Assembly: GCA_964631125.1 (NCBI GenBank)
Contig: CAZVYN010000022.1
Coordinates: 1-52,283, forward strand
DNA from: CAZVYN01 sp964631125
GTDB taxonomy: Bacteria; Eisenbacteria; RBG-16-71-46; CAIMUX01
Reading direction: 5' to 3'
DNA: 52,283 nucleotides
In this document: positions 1 through 7,716 of the stretch, piece after piece
Position numbering within the stretch: position 1 is the stretch's first letter
Layout of the letters: each line of letters starts with the position of its first letter
The notes under the pieces: model-generated
Told to the model about the DNA's origin: nothing
The model's database searches: none
What the model saw: the letters and a program-made list of their open reading frames with translations, nothing else
Position numbers and translations under genes: made by a program

Positions 1-2
1 CT

Positions 3-272
3 CGCGCCTTCACGCTGGAGCCGACGCTGCTCTTCGTTTCGGAGCCGACGCGCGGGATCGACGTGGGGGCGAAGCACCGCGTGTTGGAGAAACTGGTCGA
101 GTGGAATCGCGAGCGCGGGACGACGATCGTCCTGACCTCGAGCGAACTGTTGGAGCTGCGCCGCGTCTGCGACCGCATCGCCGTGATCGACAAAGGACGC
201 GTCGCGGGAATCCTCGCGCCCGACGCGCCCGACGTGGAGTTCGGTCTGCTCTTCGCCGGCGAGGCGCCGTGA
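3..272 (+). CDS. Sugar/nucleoside ABC transporter ATPase, C-terminal end (partial)
   Basis: Only the last 89 residues are in the window; the gene begins upstream. The piece reads through the Walker B/D-loop of the second nucleotide-binding domain (SEPTRGIDVGAK) and the H-loop region (TIVLTSSELLEL), which is the pattern of duplicated-NBD importers of the MglA/RbsA and YufO types. The residue before the Walker B glutamate is Ser rather than the usual Asp, as expected when the second NBD is degenerate. The stop overlaps the GTG of the permease (GTGA), so the two are translationally coupled. It would energise import together with the permeases at 269 and 2279. Confidence 0.9.
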   Translation, partial: RAFTLEPTLLFVSEPTRGIDVGAKHRVLEKLVEWNRERGTTIVLTSSELLELRRVCDRIAVIDKGRVAGILAPDAPDVEFGLLFAGEAP

Positions 273-1318
273 AGAGGTATCTGCAGGCGATCGGAGTGAC
301 GCGCGGGATCCTCGTCGTCTTCCTGCTCGTGCTCTGGGCGGCGGGCATGGCGGTCGGGCTCGAGCTCTCTCCGGTCTTGGCCGATTGTCTCGTCCGCACC
401 GGCATGAACGGCGTGCTCGTGCTCGCGCTCGTCCCGGCGGTGCGCGCGGGAGTGGGCCTCAACTTCGGGCTGCCGCTCGGCATCGTCTGCGGACTGATCG
501 CGACGGTGCTCCCGATGAACGTCGGTCTGCGCGGGTGGGACTGCTTCGCCGCGGCGCTCGCGCTGGCCACCCTCTTCGGCGCCATCGCCGGCATCGGCTA
601 CGCGAAGCTGCTGGAGCGAGTGCCCGGTGAAGAGATGATGGTCGGGGTCTACGTCGGCTTCGCCTCGGTCGCGGCGGCGGCGATCCTCTGGCTCATCGTG
701 CCGGTTCAGAATCCGGAATTGCTGCTGCCGTTGGGCGGGAAAGGCTTCCGCCAGACGCTCGTCCTCGACGGCTACTTCGGCCGCATCCTCGATCGCGTGG
801 GGCAGTTCAAGTTCGGCTCCGGGGTCTTTCCGACCGGGCTGCTCGTCTTCTGGTTGTCTCTCTGTGGCCTGATCGCGTTCTTCTTCCGCACCCGCATCGG
901 GATCGCGCTGACGGCGGCGGGAGAGAACGCGCGCTTCGCCCGCGCCAGCGGTATCGACGTGGGCCGAATGAGGACGGTCGGCGTCACTCTCTCCACCGCG
1001 TTGGCCGCGGTCGGCATCGTCGTCTTCAGTCAGTCGTATGGATTCGTGCAGCTCTACAAGGCGCCGTTGTTGATGGCGTTCCCGACGGTCGCGGCGCTCC
1101 TCATCGGCGGGGCCTCGGTGCGCCACGCGACGATCGCGCATGTCATCGTCGGAACGTTTCTCTTCCAGAGCGTGCTCACGACCGCGCTGCCGCTGGTCAA
1201 CCGGATCGTCACGTTGAGTCCGAACGCGAGCGAGCTCTCGAACATCCCCGAGATCGCGCGGCTGATCATCTCGAACGGAATCATCCTCTATGCGCTCACC
1301 CGCAAGGACTCGACCTGA
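269..1318 (+). CDS. ABC transporter permease, BPD_transp_2 family (first permease)
   Basis: 349-residue integral membrane protein of the branched-chain amino acid/ribose/nucleoside permease fold (RbsC, YufP, YufQ type). GTG at 269 is chosen because it overlaps the ATPase stop by 4 bp and begins just before the first hydrophobic helix (ILVVFLLVLWAAG). About eight to ten hydrophobic segments are visible, along with the family-typical cytoplasmic loop TAAGENARFARASGIDV, which contacts the ATPase. It is one of two non-identical permeases in the operon, as in BMP-type nucleoside importers. The substrate cannot be told from sequence alone. Confidence 0.92.
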   Translation: MKRYLQAIGVTRGILVVFLLVLWAAGMAVGLELSPVLADCLVRTGMNGVLVLALVPAVRAGVGLNFGLPLGIVCGLIATVLPMNVGLRGWDCFAAALALATLFGAIAGIGYAKLLERVPGEEMMVGVYVGFASVAAAAILWLIVPVQNPELLLPLGGKGFRQTLVLDGYFGRILDRVGQFKFGSGVFPTGLLVFWLSLCGLIAFFFRTRIGIALTAAGENARFARASGIDVGRMRTVGVTLSTALAAVGIVVFSQSYGFVQLYKAPLLMAFPTVAALLIGGASVRHATIAHVIVGTFLFQSVLTTALPLVNRIVTLSPNASELSNIPEIARLIISNGIILYALTRKDST

Positions 1319-1319
1319 G

Positions 1320-2282
1320 ATGCGCGCGATCGCCTTCGCGTTCGTCGTCGCCGCCGCGCTCGCGGCTTCGTCCCCATCCTCGGCAGGAGATGTCATGGCG
1401 CAGGTCCCTTCAGCGATCGACTTCGGCCCCCTCTGGAACTTCGACGATCCCGTCTCGACCGAGGTCCGCTTCCGCGAACTGCTCGTCACGGTGCGCGCCT
1501 CGGGGGATGTCGGCGGGACGGTCGAAGTGATGACCCAGGTGGCGCGTTCGCAGGGGCTGCAGCAGAAATTCGACGACGCGCACACGACGTTGGACGAGGC
1601 GCAGGGGCTCGTGCGCGCCGACTTGGGCCGCGCTCGGCTCCGGTTGCTCTTGGAGCGCGGTCGCGTCTCCCGTTCTTCGGGCCAGCCCGACGAAGCGCGT
1701 CCTCTCTTCGAAGAGGCGTGGCGACTGGGTCGAGAGATCGGCGAGGAGAATCTCGCCATCGACGCCGCGCACATGGTCGCGCTGGTCGTTCCGCCCGCGG
1801 AGGCGACGCGTTGGAGCGAAGAGGGCATGCGCGCCGCCGAGTCGGCCACGGATCCGAAGGCCAAGCGGTGGCTCGGCCCGTTCTACAACAATCTCGGCTG
1901 GACCTATCACGATCAGGGCGACTTCGCGCGGGCGCTGGAGCTGTTCGAGAAGTCGGTGGCGTTCCGGCAGTCGCAGGGGAGTCAGCCGGAGATCTGGATC
2001 GCGCGCTGGTCGGTTGCGCGCGCCTATCGATCGCTGGGTCGCCATGAGGAGGCGCTGGAGGCGCAAGAAGCGCTCCGCTCGGAACGCGAAGCGGCGGGCC
2101 ACCCGGACGGCTACGTCTTCGAAGAACTGGGCGAGTGCCTCCTCGCTCTCGGCCGAGCCGAAGAGGCGAAGTCGCACTTCGCACACGCTCACGAACTGCT
2201 CTCGACCGACCCGTGGATGCAGCGGGATGAGCCGGCGCGACTCGCGCGGATGGCCGAACTCGGAGGGGTCAGCGCCCGGTGA
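1320..2282 (+). CDS. Exported TPR-repeat protein within the ABC operon
   Basis: 320 residues. ATG at 1320 follows the permease stop by 1 bp and opens a signal peptide (MRAIAFAFVVAAALAAS), making it a better start than upstream alternatives. The body is helical with TPR-like repeats, clearest at FYNNLGWTYHDQGDFARALE and in the following ARAYRSLGRHEEALEAQ and GECLLALGRAEEAK units. Its stop overlaps the next permease's GTG by 4 bp, so it is embedded in the transporter operon. A TPR protein between two permeases is unusual; it might be a periplasmic assembly or docking partner, but that is inference. Confidence 0.85.
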   Translation: MRAIAFAFVVAAALAASSPSSAGDVMAQVPSAIDFGPLWNFDDPVSTEVRFRELLVTVRASGDVGGTVEVMTQVARSQGLQQKFDDAHTTLDEAQGLVRADLGRARLRLLLERGRVSRSSGQPDEARPLFEEAWRLGREIGEENLAIDAAHMVALVVPPAEATRWSEEGMRAAESATDPKAKRWLGPFYNNLGWTYHDQGDFARALELFEKSVAFRQSQGSQPEIWIARWSVARAYRSLGRHEEALEAQEALRSEREAAGHPDGYVFEELGECLLALGRAEEAKSHFAHAHELLSTDPWMQRDEPARLARMAELGGVSAR

Positions 2283-3343
2283 GACTGCTCCAGCGGAATC
2301 TCGTCCCGCTCGTCTTCTTCGTGCTCTGCCTGAGCGGGATGCTCAGCGCGGACATGGCGCCCCACTACCTGGCCAACGAGGTGATGGAGCGCGTCGCGCG
2401 GAACCTGTTCCTGGTCCTCTCGCTCATCATCCCGATCGTGACCGGCATGGGCCTGAACTTCGGGATCGTGATCGGCGCCATGTGCGGGCAGGTCGGTCTC
2501 ATCGTGATCGAGAACGCGAACGGACGCGGCCTCGGCGCGCTCTTCCTCGCCATGCTCGTCTCGGTTCCGTTCAGCCTGCTGACCGGATATCTGACCGGCC
2601 GCCTGCTCAATCTCGCCAAGGGTCGCGAGATGATCTGCGGGATGATCCTCGGCTTCTTCGCCAACGGGATCTATCAGTTCGTGTTCCTTCTCATGGCCGG
2701 GCCGGTGCTGCCGCTGCGCCATCCGGGCATCTTGCTGTCGGGCGGAGTGGGCCTGCGCAACTCGATCGATCTGGTCGGCACCCGCGGGCAGTTGGATCAC
2801 CTGATCCGTCCGTTCGTCCCGTTCTTCTCGGGACGGGTCGCGATCCCGATCGCCACGCTCGTCTTCATCTCGCTGCTCTGTTTCGCCATCCGCTGGTATC
2901 TGCGCACCAAGTCGGGACAGGATCTGCGCGCGGTCGGGCAAGACAGGCGGGTGGCGGAGATCGCGGGCATCGGCGTCGACCGCGCGCGCATCCGCGCGAT
3001 GATGATCTCGACCGCGTTGGGCGCGATCGGTCACATCTTGTTCCTCTCGAATCTCGGCAACATGAGCACCTATCAGAGCCACGAGCAGGTGGGGCCGTAT
3101 GCGATCGCCGCGCTCTTGGTGGGAGGCGCCACGGTGGCGCACGCCACCATCTGGCACGCGATCGCCGGGACGCTGCTCTTCCACACGCTCTTCGTGGTGG
3201 CGCCGATCGCGGGCCAAGCGCTTTTCGGGGACGCCCAGGTCGGGGAGTATCTGCGCGAGTTCGTCGGCTACGCGGTCATCGGCGTGACGTTGGCGTTGAA
3301 CGCTTGGCAGACCAGCCGCAAGAGACGCGGAGCGGCGGTTTAG
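2279..3343 (+). CDS. ABC transporter permease, BPD_transp_2 family (second permease)
   Basis: 354-residue multi-pass membrane protein, related to but clearly divergent from the permease at 269. GTG at 2279 overlaps the TPR gene stop (GTGA). The loop SGQDLRAVGQDRRVAEIAGI matches the conserved ATPase-coupling segment of this family, and the GLNFGIVIGAMCGQ helix parallels GLNFGLPLGIVCG in the first permease. The two presumably form a heterodimeric channel. It ends in a 4-bp convergent overlap with the H-NOX gene, which closes the operon. Confidence 0.92.
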   Translation: MRLLQRNLVPLVFFVLCLSGMLSADMAPHYLANEVMERVARNLFLVLSLIIPIVTGMGLNFGIVIGAMCGQVGLIVIENANGRGLGALFLAMLVSVPFSLLTGYLTGRLLNLAKGREMICGMILGFFANGIYQFVFLLMAGPVLPLRHPGILLSGGVGLRNSIDLVGTRGQLDHLIRPFVPFFSGRVAIPIATLVFISLLCFAIRWYLRTKSGQDLRAVGQDRRVAEIAGIGVDRARIRAMMISTALGAIGHILFLSNLGNMSTYQSHEQVGPYAIAALLVGGATVAHATIWHAIAGTLLFHTLFVVAPIAGQALFGDAQVGEYLREFVGYAVIGVTLALNAWQTSRKRRGAAV

Positions 3344-3915
3344 GCGGCTTTCGAGGCGGCCATCTGCGCCGACCAGGCCACGAGGAACTCGTCATGATCG
3401 GCGCCGTCGGCGCGACGGGTCTGATGACGGACTTCGATCGGTGTGTTGAAGCGGCTGCCGAGTCCATCGAGCAGGCCGACGACGAAGGGCGCCAGATCGC
3501 TGCTGCGATGGCTGCGGTAGTGGAGCAGCACGCGTCCGGGTGAGTGCTGCCGACAGGAGAAGAGCGGCGGCTGCAGTTGGGGAAAGCCGCGCGCGACGCG
3601 GGAGTGGAACTCCGGCAAGTTCATGATGAAGTCACCGAAGGTGTGGCCGCTGCCGTCCAGCAACGACCCGTAGGCGCTCCCGGCGGTGTGCAAGATCCAG
3701 TGGCGGCCGAGCGCATGCAGCAACTCGGAAGCGGGAACGCGGAGGGTGTCGGCCGCCGTGACGATCAGCCCAGCGACCATCGAATCATCGTGCGCCTCGG
3801 CGCCGAGGAAGACCTCTTGCCCGACTCCCGCGCGTCGTCGAATGTTCTCCCACACCGCGTCGCCGTGATTCTGTCGGACGTACCCCTCGATGCACTGCAA
3901 GACCAAACCGTACAT
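3340..3915 (-). CDS. H-NOX haem nitric oxide/oxygen sensor
   Basis: 191 residues, the usual size of a stand-alone H-NOX (HNOB, PF07700). The start ATG at 3915 gives the family-typical MYGLVLQCIEGYVR. The proximal haem ligand is H104 in NLPEFHSRV, and the YxSxR haem-propionate motif is YRSHR at 133-137. In characterised members haem binds NO (or O2) and the protein inhibits or activates a partner histidine kinase or cyclic-di-GMP enzyme. No such partner lies next to it here: the divergent neighbour at 3973 is a P-loop kinase. Family assignment is firm; the signalling target is unknown. Confidence 0.93.
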   Translation of the reverse strand: MYGLVLQCIEGYVRQNHGDAVWENIRRRAGVGQEVFLGAEAHDDSMVAGLIVTAADTLRVPASELLHALGRHWILHTAGSAYGSLLDGSGHTFGDFIMNLPEFHSRVARGFPQLQPPLFSCRQHSPGRVLLHYRSHRSSDLAPFVVGLLDGLGSRFNTPIEVRHQTRRADGADHDEFLVAWSAQMAASKAA

Positions 3916-3972
3916 ACGCCCCCCTGGCCCGTTTCTGATCCCTCTTCTGTTTTCGGATGTCGGGAGGCCGAA

Positions 3973-4509
3973 GTGAACCCTGCTCTTCCGGCGCGGGTCT
4001 GGATCGTCGGTTGTCCCGGATCCGGGAAGTCTTCCCTCGCGACACGGCTGGGCGAGCGGGTCGGAGTGACGCCGACGCATCTGGACGATCAATTCTGGCT
4101 GCCCGAGTGGCGGGAGCGCGAGGTCGAGGAGTTTCGACGGCGGGTCGCCGAGGTCGTGACGCGCGATCGTTGGATCATCGACGGCAACTACAGGGCGGTG
4201 CGCGGGACGTTCCTGCCGCAGGCCGACCTCGTGATCTGGTTGGACCTCGACTTCTGGCTCGTCGTCTCGCGCGTCGTGCGCCGCACCATCCGCCGCTCGA
4301 GGAGCCGAGAGTCGATCTGCAACGGAAACCACGAGTCGCTCCTGCGCTCGATCTTCCTGCGCGATTCGATCATCTGGTGGACGGTGACCCAGCATCGGCG
4401 GTATCGACGCTCGTACGCGGGAGAGCTGGTCGATCGACCGTACGTCCGTCTGCGCAACCCTGCGGAGGTCGAGCGTTGGATCGAGAGCATCGAAGGGGGA
4501 GTCGCGTGA
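3973..4509 (+). CDS. P-loop nucleotide kinase-like protein (topology-modulation/FlaR type)
   Basis: 178 residues. Walker A is GCPGSGKSSLA near residue 13, followed by HLDDQFWLPEW and the DRWIIDGNY segment characteristic of adenylate-kinase-like proteins often annotated as DNA topology modulation protein FlaR. A lid-like Arg-rich stretch (RRTIRRSRSRES) follows. GTG at 3973 is the first start in frame before the Walker motif; it lies 57 bp from the divergent H-NOX start. The biological substrate of this family is not established. Confidence 0.8.
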   Translation: MNPALPARVWIVGCPGSGKSSLATRLGERVGVTPTHLDDQFWLPEWREREVEEFRRRVAEVVTRDRWIIDGNYRAVRGTFLPQADLVIWLDLDFWLVVSRVVRRTIRRSRSRESICNGNHESLLRSIFLRDSIIWWTVTQHRRYRRSYAGELVDRPYVRLRNPAEVERWIESIEGGVA

Positions 4510-4583
4510 ACAAGTCGACCGATCCGTCGATCTGGAACATCGTCGAGACGTTGCGACTCGACACGGTGCAGTCGATGCGCTGA
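4506..4583 (+). CDS. Possible 25-residue ORF coupled to the kinase gene
   Basis: A GTG at 4506 overlaps the kinase stop by 4 bp, the coupling seen repeatedly in this window, and opens a 25-codon frame reading VNKSTDPSIWNIVETLRLDT and ending in TGA. No Shine-Dalgarno sequence is apparent and no family is recognisable. It may be real, a remnant, or chance. Confidence 0.25.
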   Translation: MNKSTDPSIWNIVETLRLDTVQSMR

Positions 4584-4598
4584 CACAGTGACGACGGT

Positions 4599-5108
4599 CT
4601 AGTCGTCTCCTTCCGCCGCCGCGTCCGTCGGCCAGGGCGCGCGCACCCCGAACTCGTGCACGAGCCGACCTCCGAGATGCGCCGTGTTCGCGACGTAGAG
4701 AGCGGCCGCGAGCTGGAGGACGAGCAACATTCCGAGGACGGCGCGGGCGGAGCGCGTCTTCATCTCCTGCTTGCGCACGATCGGGATCACCACGAGCGCG
4801 CCCAACCCGATCGCCAGCCCCCAGGCGAAGAGCGGAACCTTCTCCGCCATCTCCTCATGCTCGTCGAGAACAGGTTCCGCGATCTCCGGGACCTTGACCC
4901 GACGCTCCGTCGCTTCGCCCGTCTGCACCGCCAAGCTCGCGCCGACGGCGCCGAGGAGCGCGACGAGAAACGCGACGCGCGTCAGGGCGGCGCGACGCTC
5001 GCCGACGAACAGCGCGATCAGGGTCAGGAGCGGCGCGAGCAGGAGATACGCCACCGGGAAGTGGACCGCCACCGGATGCAGCGCGTCCCACGGCGGGAGT
5101 GTCGGCAC
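4599..5108 (-). CDS. DUF2231-type integral membrane protein
   Basis: 169 residues with four hydrophobic helices. The N-terminal HPVAVHFPVAYLLLAPLL (histidines before and in the first helix) matches DUF2231 proteins, where the histidines are thought to bind haem or metal. Start choice is decided by a strong AAGGAGG: two in-frame GTG codons follow it, at 5114 (1 nt away) and at 5108 (7 nt after AGGAGG), so 5108 is preferred. A second conserved-looking HLGGRLVHEFG motif lies near the C-terminus. The gene is divergent from 5221. Confidence 0.8.
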   Translation of the reverse strand: MPTLPPWDALHPVAVHFPVAYLLLAPLLTLIALFVGERRAALTRVAFLVALLGAVGASLAVQTGEATERRVKVPEIAEPVLDEHEEMAEKVPLFAWGLAIGLGALVVIPIVRKQEMKTRSARAVLGMLLVLQLAAALYVANTAHLGGRLVHEFGVRAPWPTDAAAEGDD

Positions 5109-5220
5109 GTTCACACCTCCTTCAGTTCTCGAGGACGCCAGCCTATCGCGCCGGTAGGGCGCTGTGCGTATCATCGCGCTTCATGGGAGCGAACGCACCA
5201 TCCACCACAAGGAGTCACGA

Positions 5221-5451
5221 ATGATCCAGCTCAAGGACCAGGACACCGGCGCGGTCGTCGGCGAGATCACGGAAGGGCAGTTGCAATTCCTCGTCGATCA
5301 ACTGGAGGAAGAAGACGCCAAGGACAAGGACTACTGGCTCAACCGAGACGCGCTCGAGCTGCTCGGAGAGAACGGCGCCGACCCCGAACTCCTCACTCTG
5401 TTGCGCACGGCGATGGGCTCGCGCGATGAGATGACCATCGTCTGGTCGTGA
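5221..5451 (+). CDS. Small acidic cytosolic protein of unknown function
   Basis: 76 residues, strongly acidic, no signal peptide or membrane helix. ATG at 5221 is supported by AAGGAG at 5209. The opening MIQLKDQDTGAVVGEIT and QLQFLVDQLEEEDAKDKDYW look like a compact folded domain. Its stop overlaps a GTG in the MOSC frame, so the two are probably co-expressed. I do not recognise a characterised family. Confidence 0.75.
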   Translation: MIQLKDQDTGAVVGEITEGQLQFLVDQLEEEDAKDKDYWLNRDALELLGENGADPELLTLLRTAMGSRDEMTIVWS

Positions 5452-5459
5452 GCCCGGCG

Positions 5460-6137
5460 ATGAAACTCATCTCGATCAACGTGGGGCAGCCGCGCGAGGT
5501 GACGTCAGGCGACGAGACGATCCTGACCTCGATCTACAAGGATCCGGTTTCGGGGCCGGTTCGAGTCGGCCGTCTGAATCTGGATGGCGATCGGCAGTCC
5601 GATCTCGAGGTGCACGGCGGAGTCGATAAGGCGGTCTATGCCTATCCTTCAGAGCACTACGACAAGTGGCGCGTCGAGCTGCCCGACGCGGAACCCCTCG
5701 TCGCTGAACCGCCCTGGGGCGCCTTCGGCGAGAACCTGACGATCGAAGGACTGCGTGAGGATGAGGCGCACATCGGCGATCGCTTGCGGATCGGATCGGC
5801 CGAGTTCGTCGTGACTCAACCCCGAATGCCGTGCATGAAGCTGGCGCTACGGTTCGGCCGCAGCGACATGATCAAGCGTTTCCTGGCGAGCGGCCGCAGC
5901 GGCTTCTATCTGAGCGTGGCGCTGGAGGGGCAGATCGTCGCGGGCGACGAAGTCAGTGTCGTCTCGCTCGATCCTTCGGCCGTGAGCGTCTCGCAGACCA
6001 TCGCGCTCTCCACGCTCGACGCGGCGGAAGCGGAGAACGATGGGATGCAGGAACTCTTGCGGCGAGCCATCCAGGTCCCAGCGCTCCCCGAGGGTTGGCG
6101 CGAACGCTTTCGCCGCAAGCTCCACGGTTCGTCGTGA
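5460..6137 (+). CDS. MOSC domain protein, YiiM-like
   Basis: 225 residues from ATG 5460 (MKLISINVGQPREV); a GTG at 5448 overlapping the previous stop would add 4 residues. The MOSC core is clear: DLEVHGGVDKAVYAYPSEHY, WGAFGENLTIEGL, and the conserved cysteine in TQPRMPCMKLALRFG. In YiiM and related proteins the MOSC domain reduces N-hydroxylated compounds using molybdenum cofactor and this Cys. The C-terminal 3-alpha-type extension (LSTLDAAEAENDGMQELLRR) is also typical of YiiM. The stop overlaps the next gene's GTG. Confidence 0.92.
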   Translation: MKLISINVGQPREVTSGDETILTSIYKDPVSGPVRVGRLNLDGDRQSDLEVHGGVDKAVYAYPSEHYDKWRVELPDAEPLVAEPPWGAFGENLTIEGLREDEAHIGDRLRIGSAEFVVTQPRMPCMKLALRFGRSDMIKRFLASGRSGFYLSVALEGQIVAGDEVSVVSLDPSAVSVSQTIALSTLDAAEAENDGMQELLRRAIQVPALPEGWRERFRRKLHGSS

Positions 6138-6595
6138 CGGCGCCGGACGACTGGGGTGACGCGCCGAGCTTCGGCCGGCGGGATGCGTCGGCTGTCTACG
6201 TCGTGCGCCCCAGCGCGTACGCGCTCATCCATGACGACGCTGGCCGCGTCGCCGTCGTCCGGACTCCACAGGGGCTCTTTTTACCCGGAGGCGGCATCGA
6301 TCCGGGCGAGACGCCGCGAGTCGCGATCCAGCGGGAGACCGTGGAGGAGTGCGGACTTCCGGTCCGGCTCGGCCAGTCGACCGCGCGCGCCATCGAGCTC
6401 GTCTACTCCCCCGGGGAGCGCACGCACTACGAGAAGCGGAGCACCTTCATCGACGCCTCGGTCGACGGAGCGATCGTCCCAGGGTCCGAGGCCGACCACG
6501 AACTGGTTTGGATGACTCGCGCGACCGCGATCGAGTCGCTCTCGCATGAGAGCCATCGGTGGGCGGTGCGCACGAATCAACGCCGGCTCCAGTAG
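6134..6595 (+). CDS. NUDIX hydrolase
   Basis: 153 residues. The Nudix box lies at residues 53-75, GGIDPGE then RETVEECGL, with all metal-binding glutamates present. GTG at 6134 overlaps the MOSC stop by 4 bp and sits at the natural N-terminus, with about 20 residues before the first strand. It likely hydrolyses a nucleoside diphosphate derivative; the substrate cannot be inferred. It is the last gene of the 5221-6595 operon. Confidence 0.9.
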   Translation: MTAPDDWGDAPSFGRRDASAVYVVRPSAYALIHDDAGRVAVVRTPQGLFLPGGGIDPGETPRVAIQRETVEECGLPVRLGQSTARAIELVYSPGERTHYEKRSTFIDASVDGAIVPGSEADHELVWMTRATAIESLSHESHRWAVRTNQRRLQ

Positions 6596-6782
6596 CCCGC
6601 TGGCTGCACGATCGCTCTGTCTCCGGTACCGCGCGATCGCGGAGTCGAGTTCCTGCCGGGCCGCGTAGATGCGATGTCAGCGCGGTCGCTGGCCCCGCGC
6701 TGTCGAAAGTACGTCCTTCCCCCCGGGTGTAGAACCGGCCGATTCGAGCCGACAACTTGGGTGTCCGAGCGATCGGCGCGCG

Positions 6783-6818
6783 CGCGAACTCGTCTCGAGA
6801 CGAGCTGTGGTTGGTGAG
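6783..6818. repeat. Palindromic repeat, AACTCGT family, copy 1
   Basis: Contains the perfect palindrome CTCGTCTCGAGACGAG (6789-6804) followed by TGTGGTTGGTGA. The same layout recurs at 7213-7245 (AACTCGT, 6 nt, ACGAGTT, then GTGGCTGGCGA). The two copies bracket the small membrane-protein gene at 6842. Confidence 0.65.
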
Positions 6819-6841
6819 ACGACGGCAGGAGCTCAAACAAG

Positions 6842-7195
6842 ATGTCGGCGATTCGAGCAAGAGCGGAACAGACGCCGACGGCCGCCGAGCCCGCTCCTCC
6901 CGCGCAGAATGACCACCGCGAAACCATGGAGTGGCTGGGGCTGATGCCAGCGGACTTCATGGTCTATGGGTCGGCCGCCGCGGTGATCTCGATCTACTTC
7001 GTCCAGCGCGGTTCACTCGATGCGATCTTGGCTCTCGGCGCTGTCGCCCTCTCGTTCGGCGCGCTCGCGCTCGGGCTGCGGCCCGATCCTCGAGTGACGC
7101 CGCTCGTGAAGAGGCTCAAGCGCGTCAGCTACGTGGCGTGGGCGGTGATGGCCGTCGTCCTGATTGCGGCGCATTACCTGTGGTGGGTGAGGTAG
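6842..7195 (+). CDS. Small three-helix membrane protein of unknown function
   Basis: 117 residues from ATG 6842 (GGAG 10-13 nt upstream); ATG 6927 (MEWLGLMPADFM) is an alternative. Three hydrophobic segments are visible: VYGSAAAVISIYFV, AILALGAVALSFGALALGL and YVAWAVMAVVLIAAHYLW. The first 30 residues are Ala/Pro-rich and probably cytosolic. No family recognised. It is flanked on both sides by copies of the AACTCGT palindrome. Confidence 0.7.
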   Translation: MSAIRARAEQTPTAAEPAPPAQNDHRETMEWLGLMPADFMVYGSAAAVISIYFVQRGSLDAILALGAVALSFGALALGLRPDPRVTPLVKRLKRVSYVAWAVMAVVLIAAHYLWWVR

Positions 7196-7212
7196 GCGAC
7201 ACACGCGGCACA

Positions 7213-7245
7213 CGCGAACTCGTTTCAAAACGAGTTGTGGCTGGC
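7213..7245. repeat. Palindromic repeat, AACTCGT family, copy 2
   Basis: Perfect inverted repeat AACTCGT-TTCAAA-ACGAGTT (7217-7236), beginning 17 bp after the stop of the membrane protein and lying between convergent genes. The same stem, AACTCGT-6nt-ACGAGTT, forms the inner part of the terminator palindrome at 23145. It may act as a bidirectional terminator, though it lacks a T-run. Confidence 0.6.
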
Positions 7246-7530
7246 GACCGACTCATGGCTTCGACACCCACCACTCCGTAAACTCCGCGCAACGGCCTCG
7301 CTTGTCCAAGCGGATCATCCAGATGTTGCTGTTCTCCTGTCTGGGTCGCTTGTAGGTGGTCCAGCCGCGCACGATCCCAACTTGCCCTGTCGTGGCGAGG
7401 ACCTCGGAGCGGAAGTTGAACGAGCCGGGCGCATCCTGTCGCGCCAGCCATCCCTCCACGATCGCGTCTCGCCCTTTCCACGGTCGGTCGAACGGTCCGG
7501 TGAAATAGAGAGCGCACTTGGTGAAGAGTC

Positions 7531-7550
7531 GACCGATCTCGACCGATCTC
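7531..7550. repeat. Exact 10-bp tandem duplication inside the SnoaL-like gene
   Basis: GACCGATCTC occurs twice head to tail. Ten is not a multiple of three, so the duplication shifts the frame; deleting one copy restores the protein sequence. Confidence 0.95.
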
Positions 7551-7608
7551 GTCCGGATCGTTGCTCCGTCACGCCTGCAAGTACCCTTCGACCCAGGTCT
7601 CGATTTCC

Positions 7609-7646
7609 GGCTTGCTCGGCTTGCTCGGCTTCCCCGGCTTCCCCGG
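7609..7646. repeat. 9-bp in-frame tandem repeat (GKP/SKP codons)
   Basis: Four 9-bp units at the 5' end of the SnoaL-like frame encode GKP GKP SKP SKP on the minus strand. Confidence 0.8.
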
Positions 7647-7716
7647 CATGCGCGGCTCCTCTCGATGGCCGAAGAGATACTGGCTGAGGACGACTCGCGC
7701 TACAGTCGAACGCGCC

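Larger units (their letters stand above)
7253..7649 (-). pseudogene. SnoaL-like/NTF2-fold protein, disrupted by stop and 10-bp duplication
   Basis: From ATG 7649 (GAGGAG 6 nt upstream) the frame reads a GKPGKPSKPSKP repeat and then ETWVEGYLQA, followed by an in-frame TGA where the family has Trp, then RSNDPDEIGR. There an exact 10-bp tandem duplication (7531-7550) shifts the frame. The other frame continues LFTKCALYFTGPFD, FNFRSEVLATTGQ and CAEFTEWWVSKP to the stop. Removing one 10-mer joins DEIGR to LFTKCA perfectly. SnoaL-like proteins are small hydrolase/isomerase folds. The gene is divergent from an AraC regulator that probably controlled it. Confidence 0.88.
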
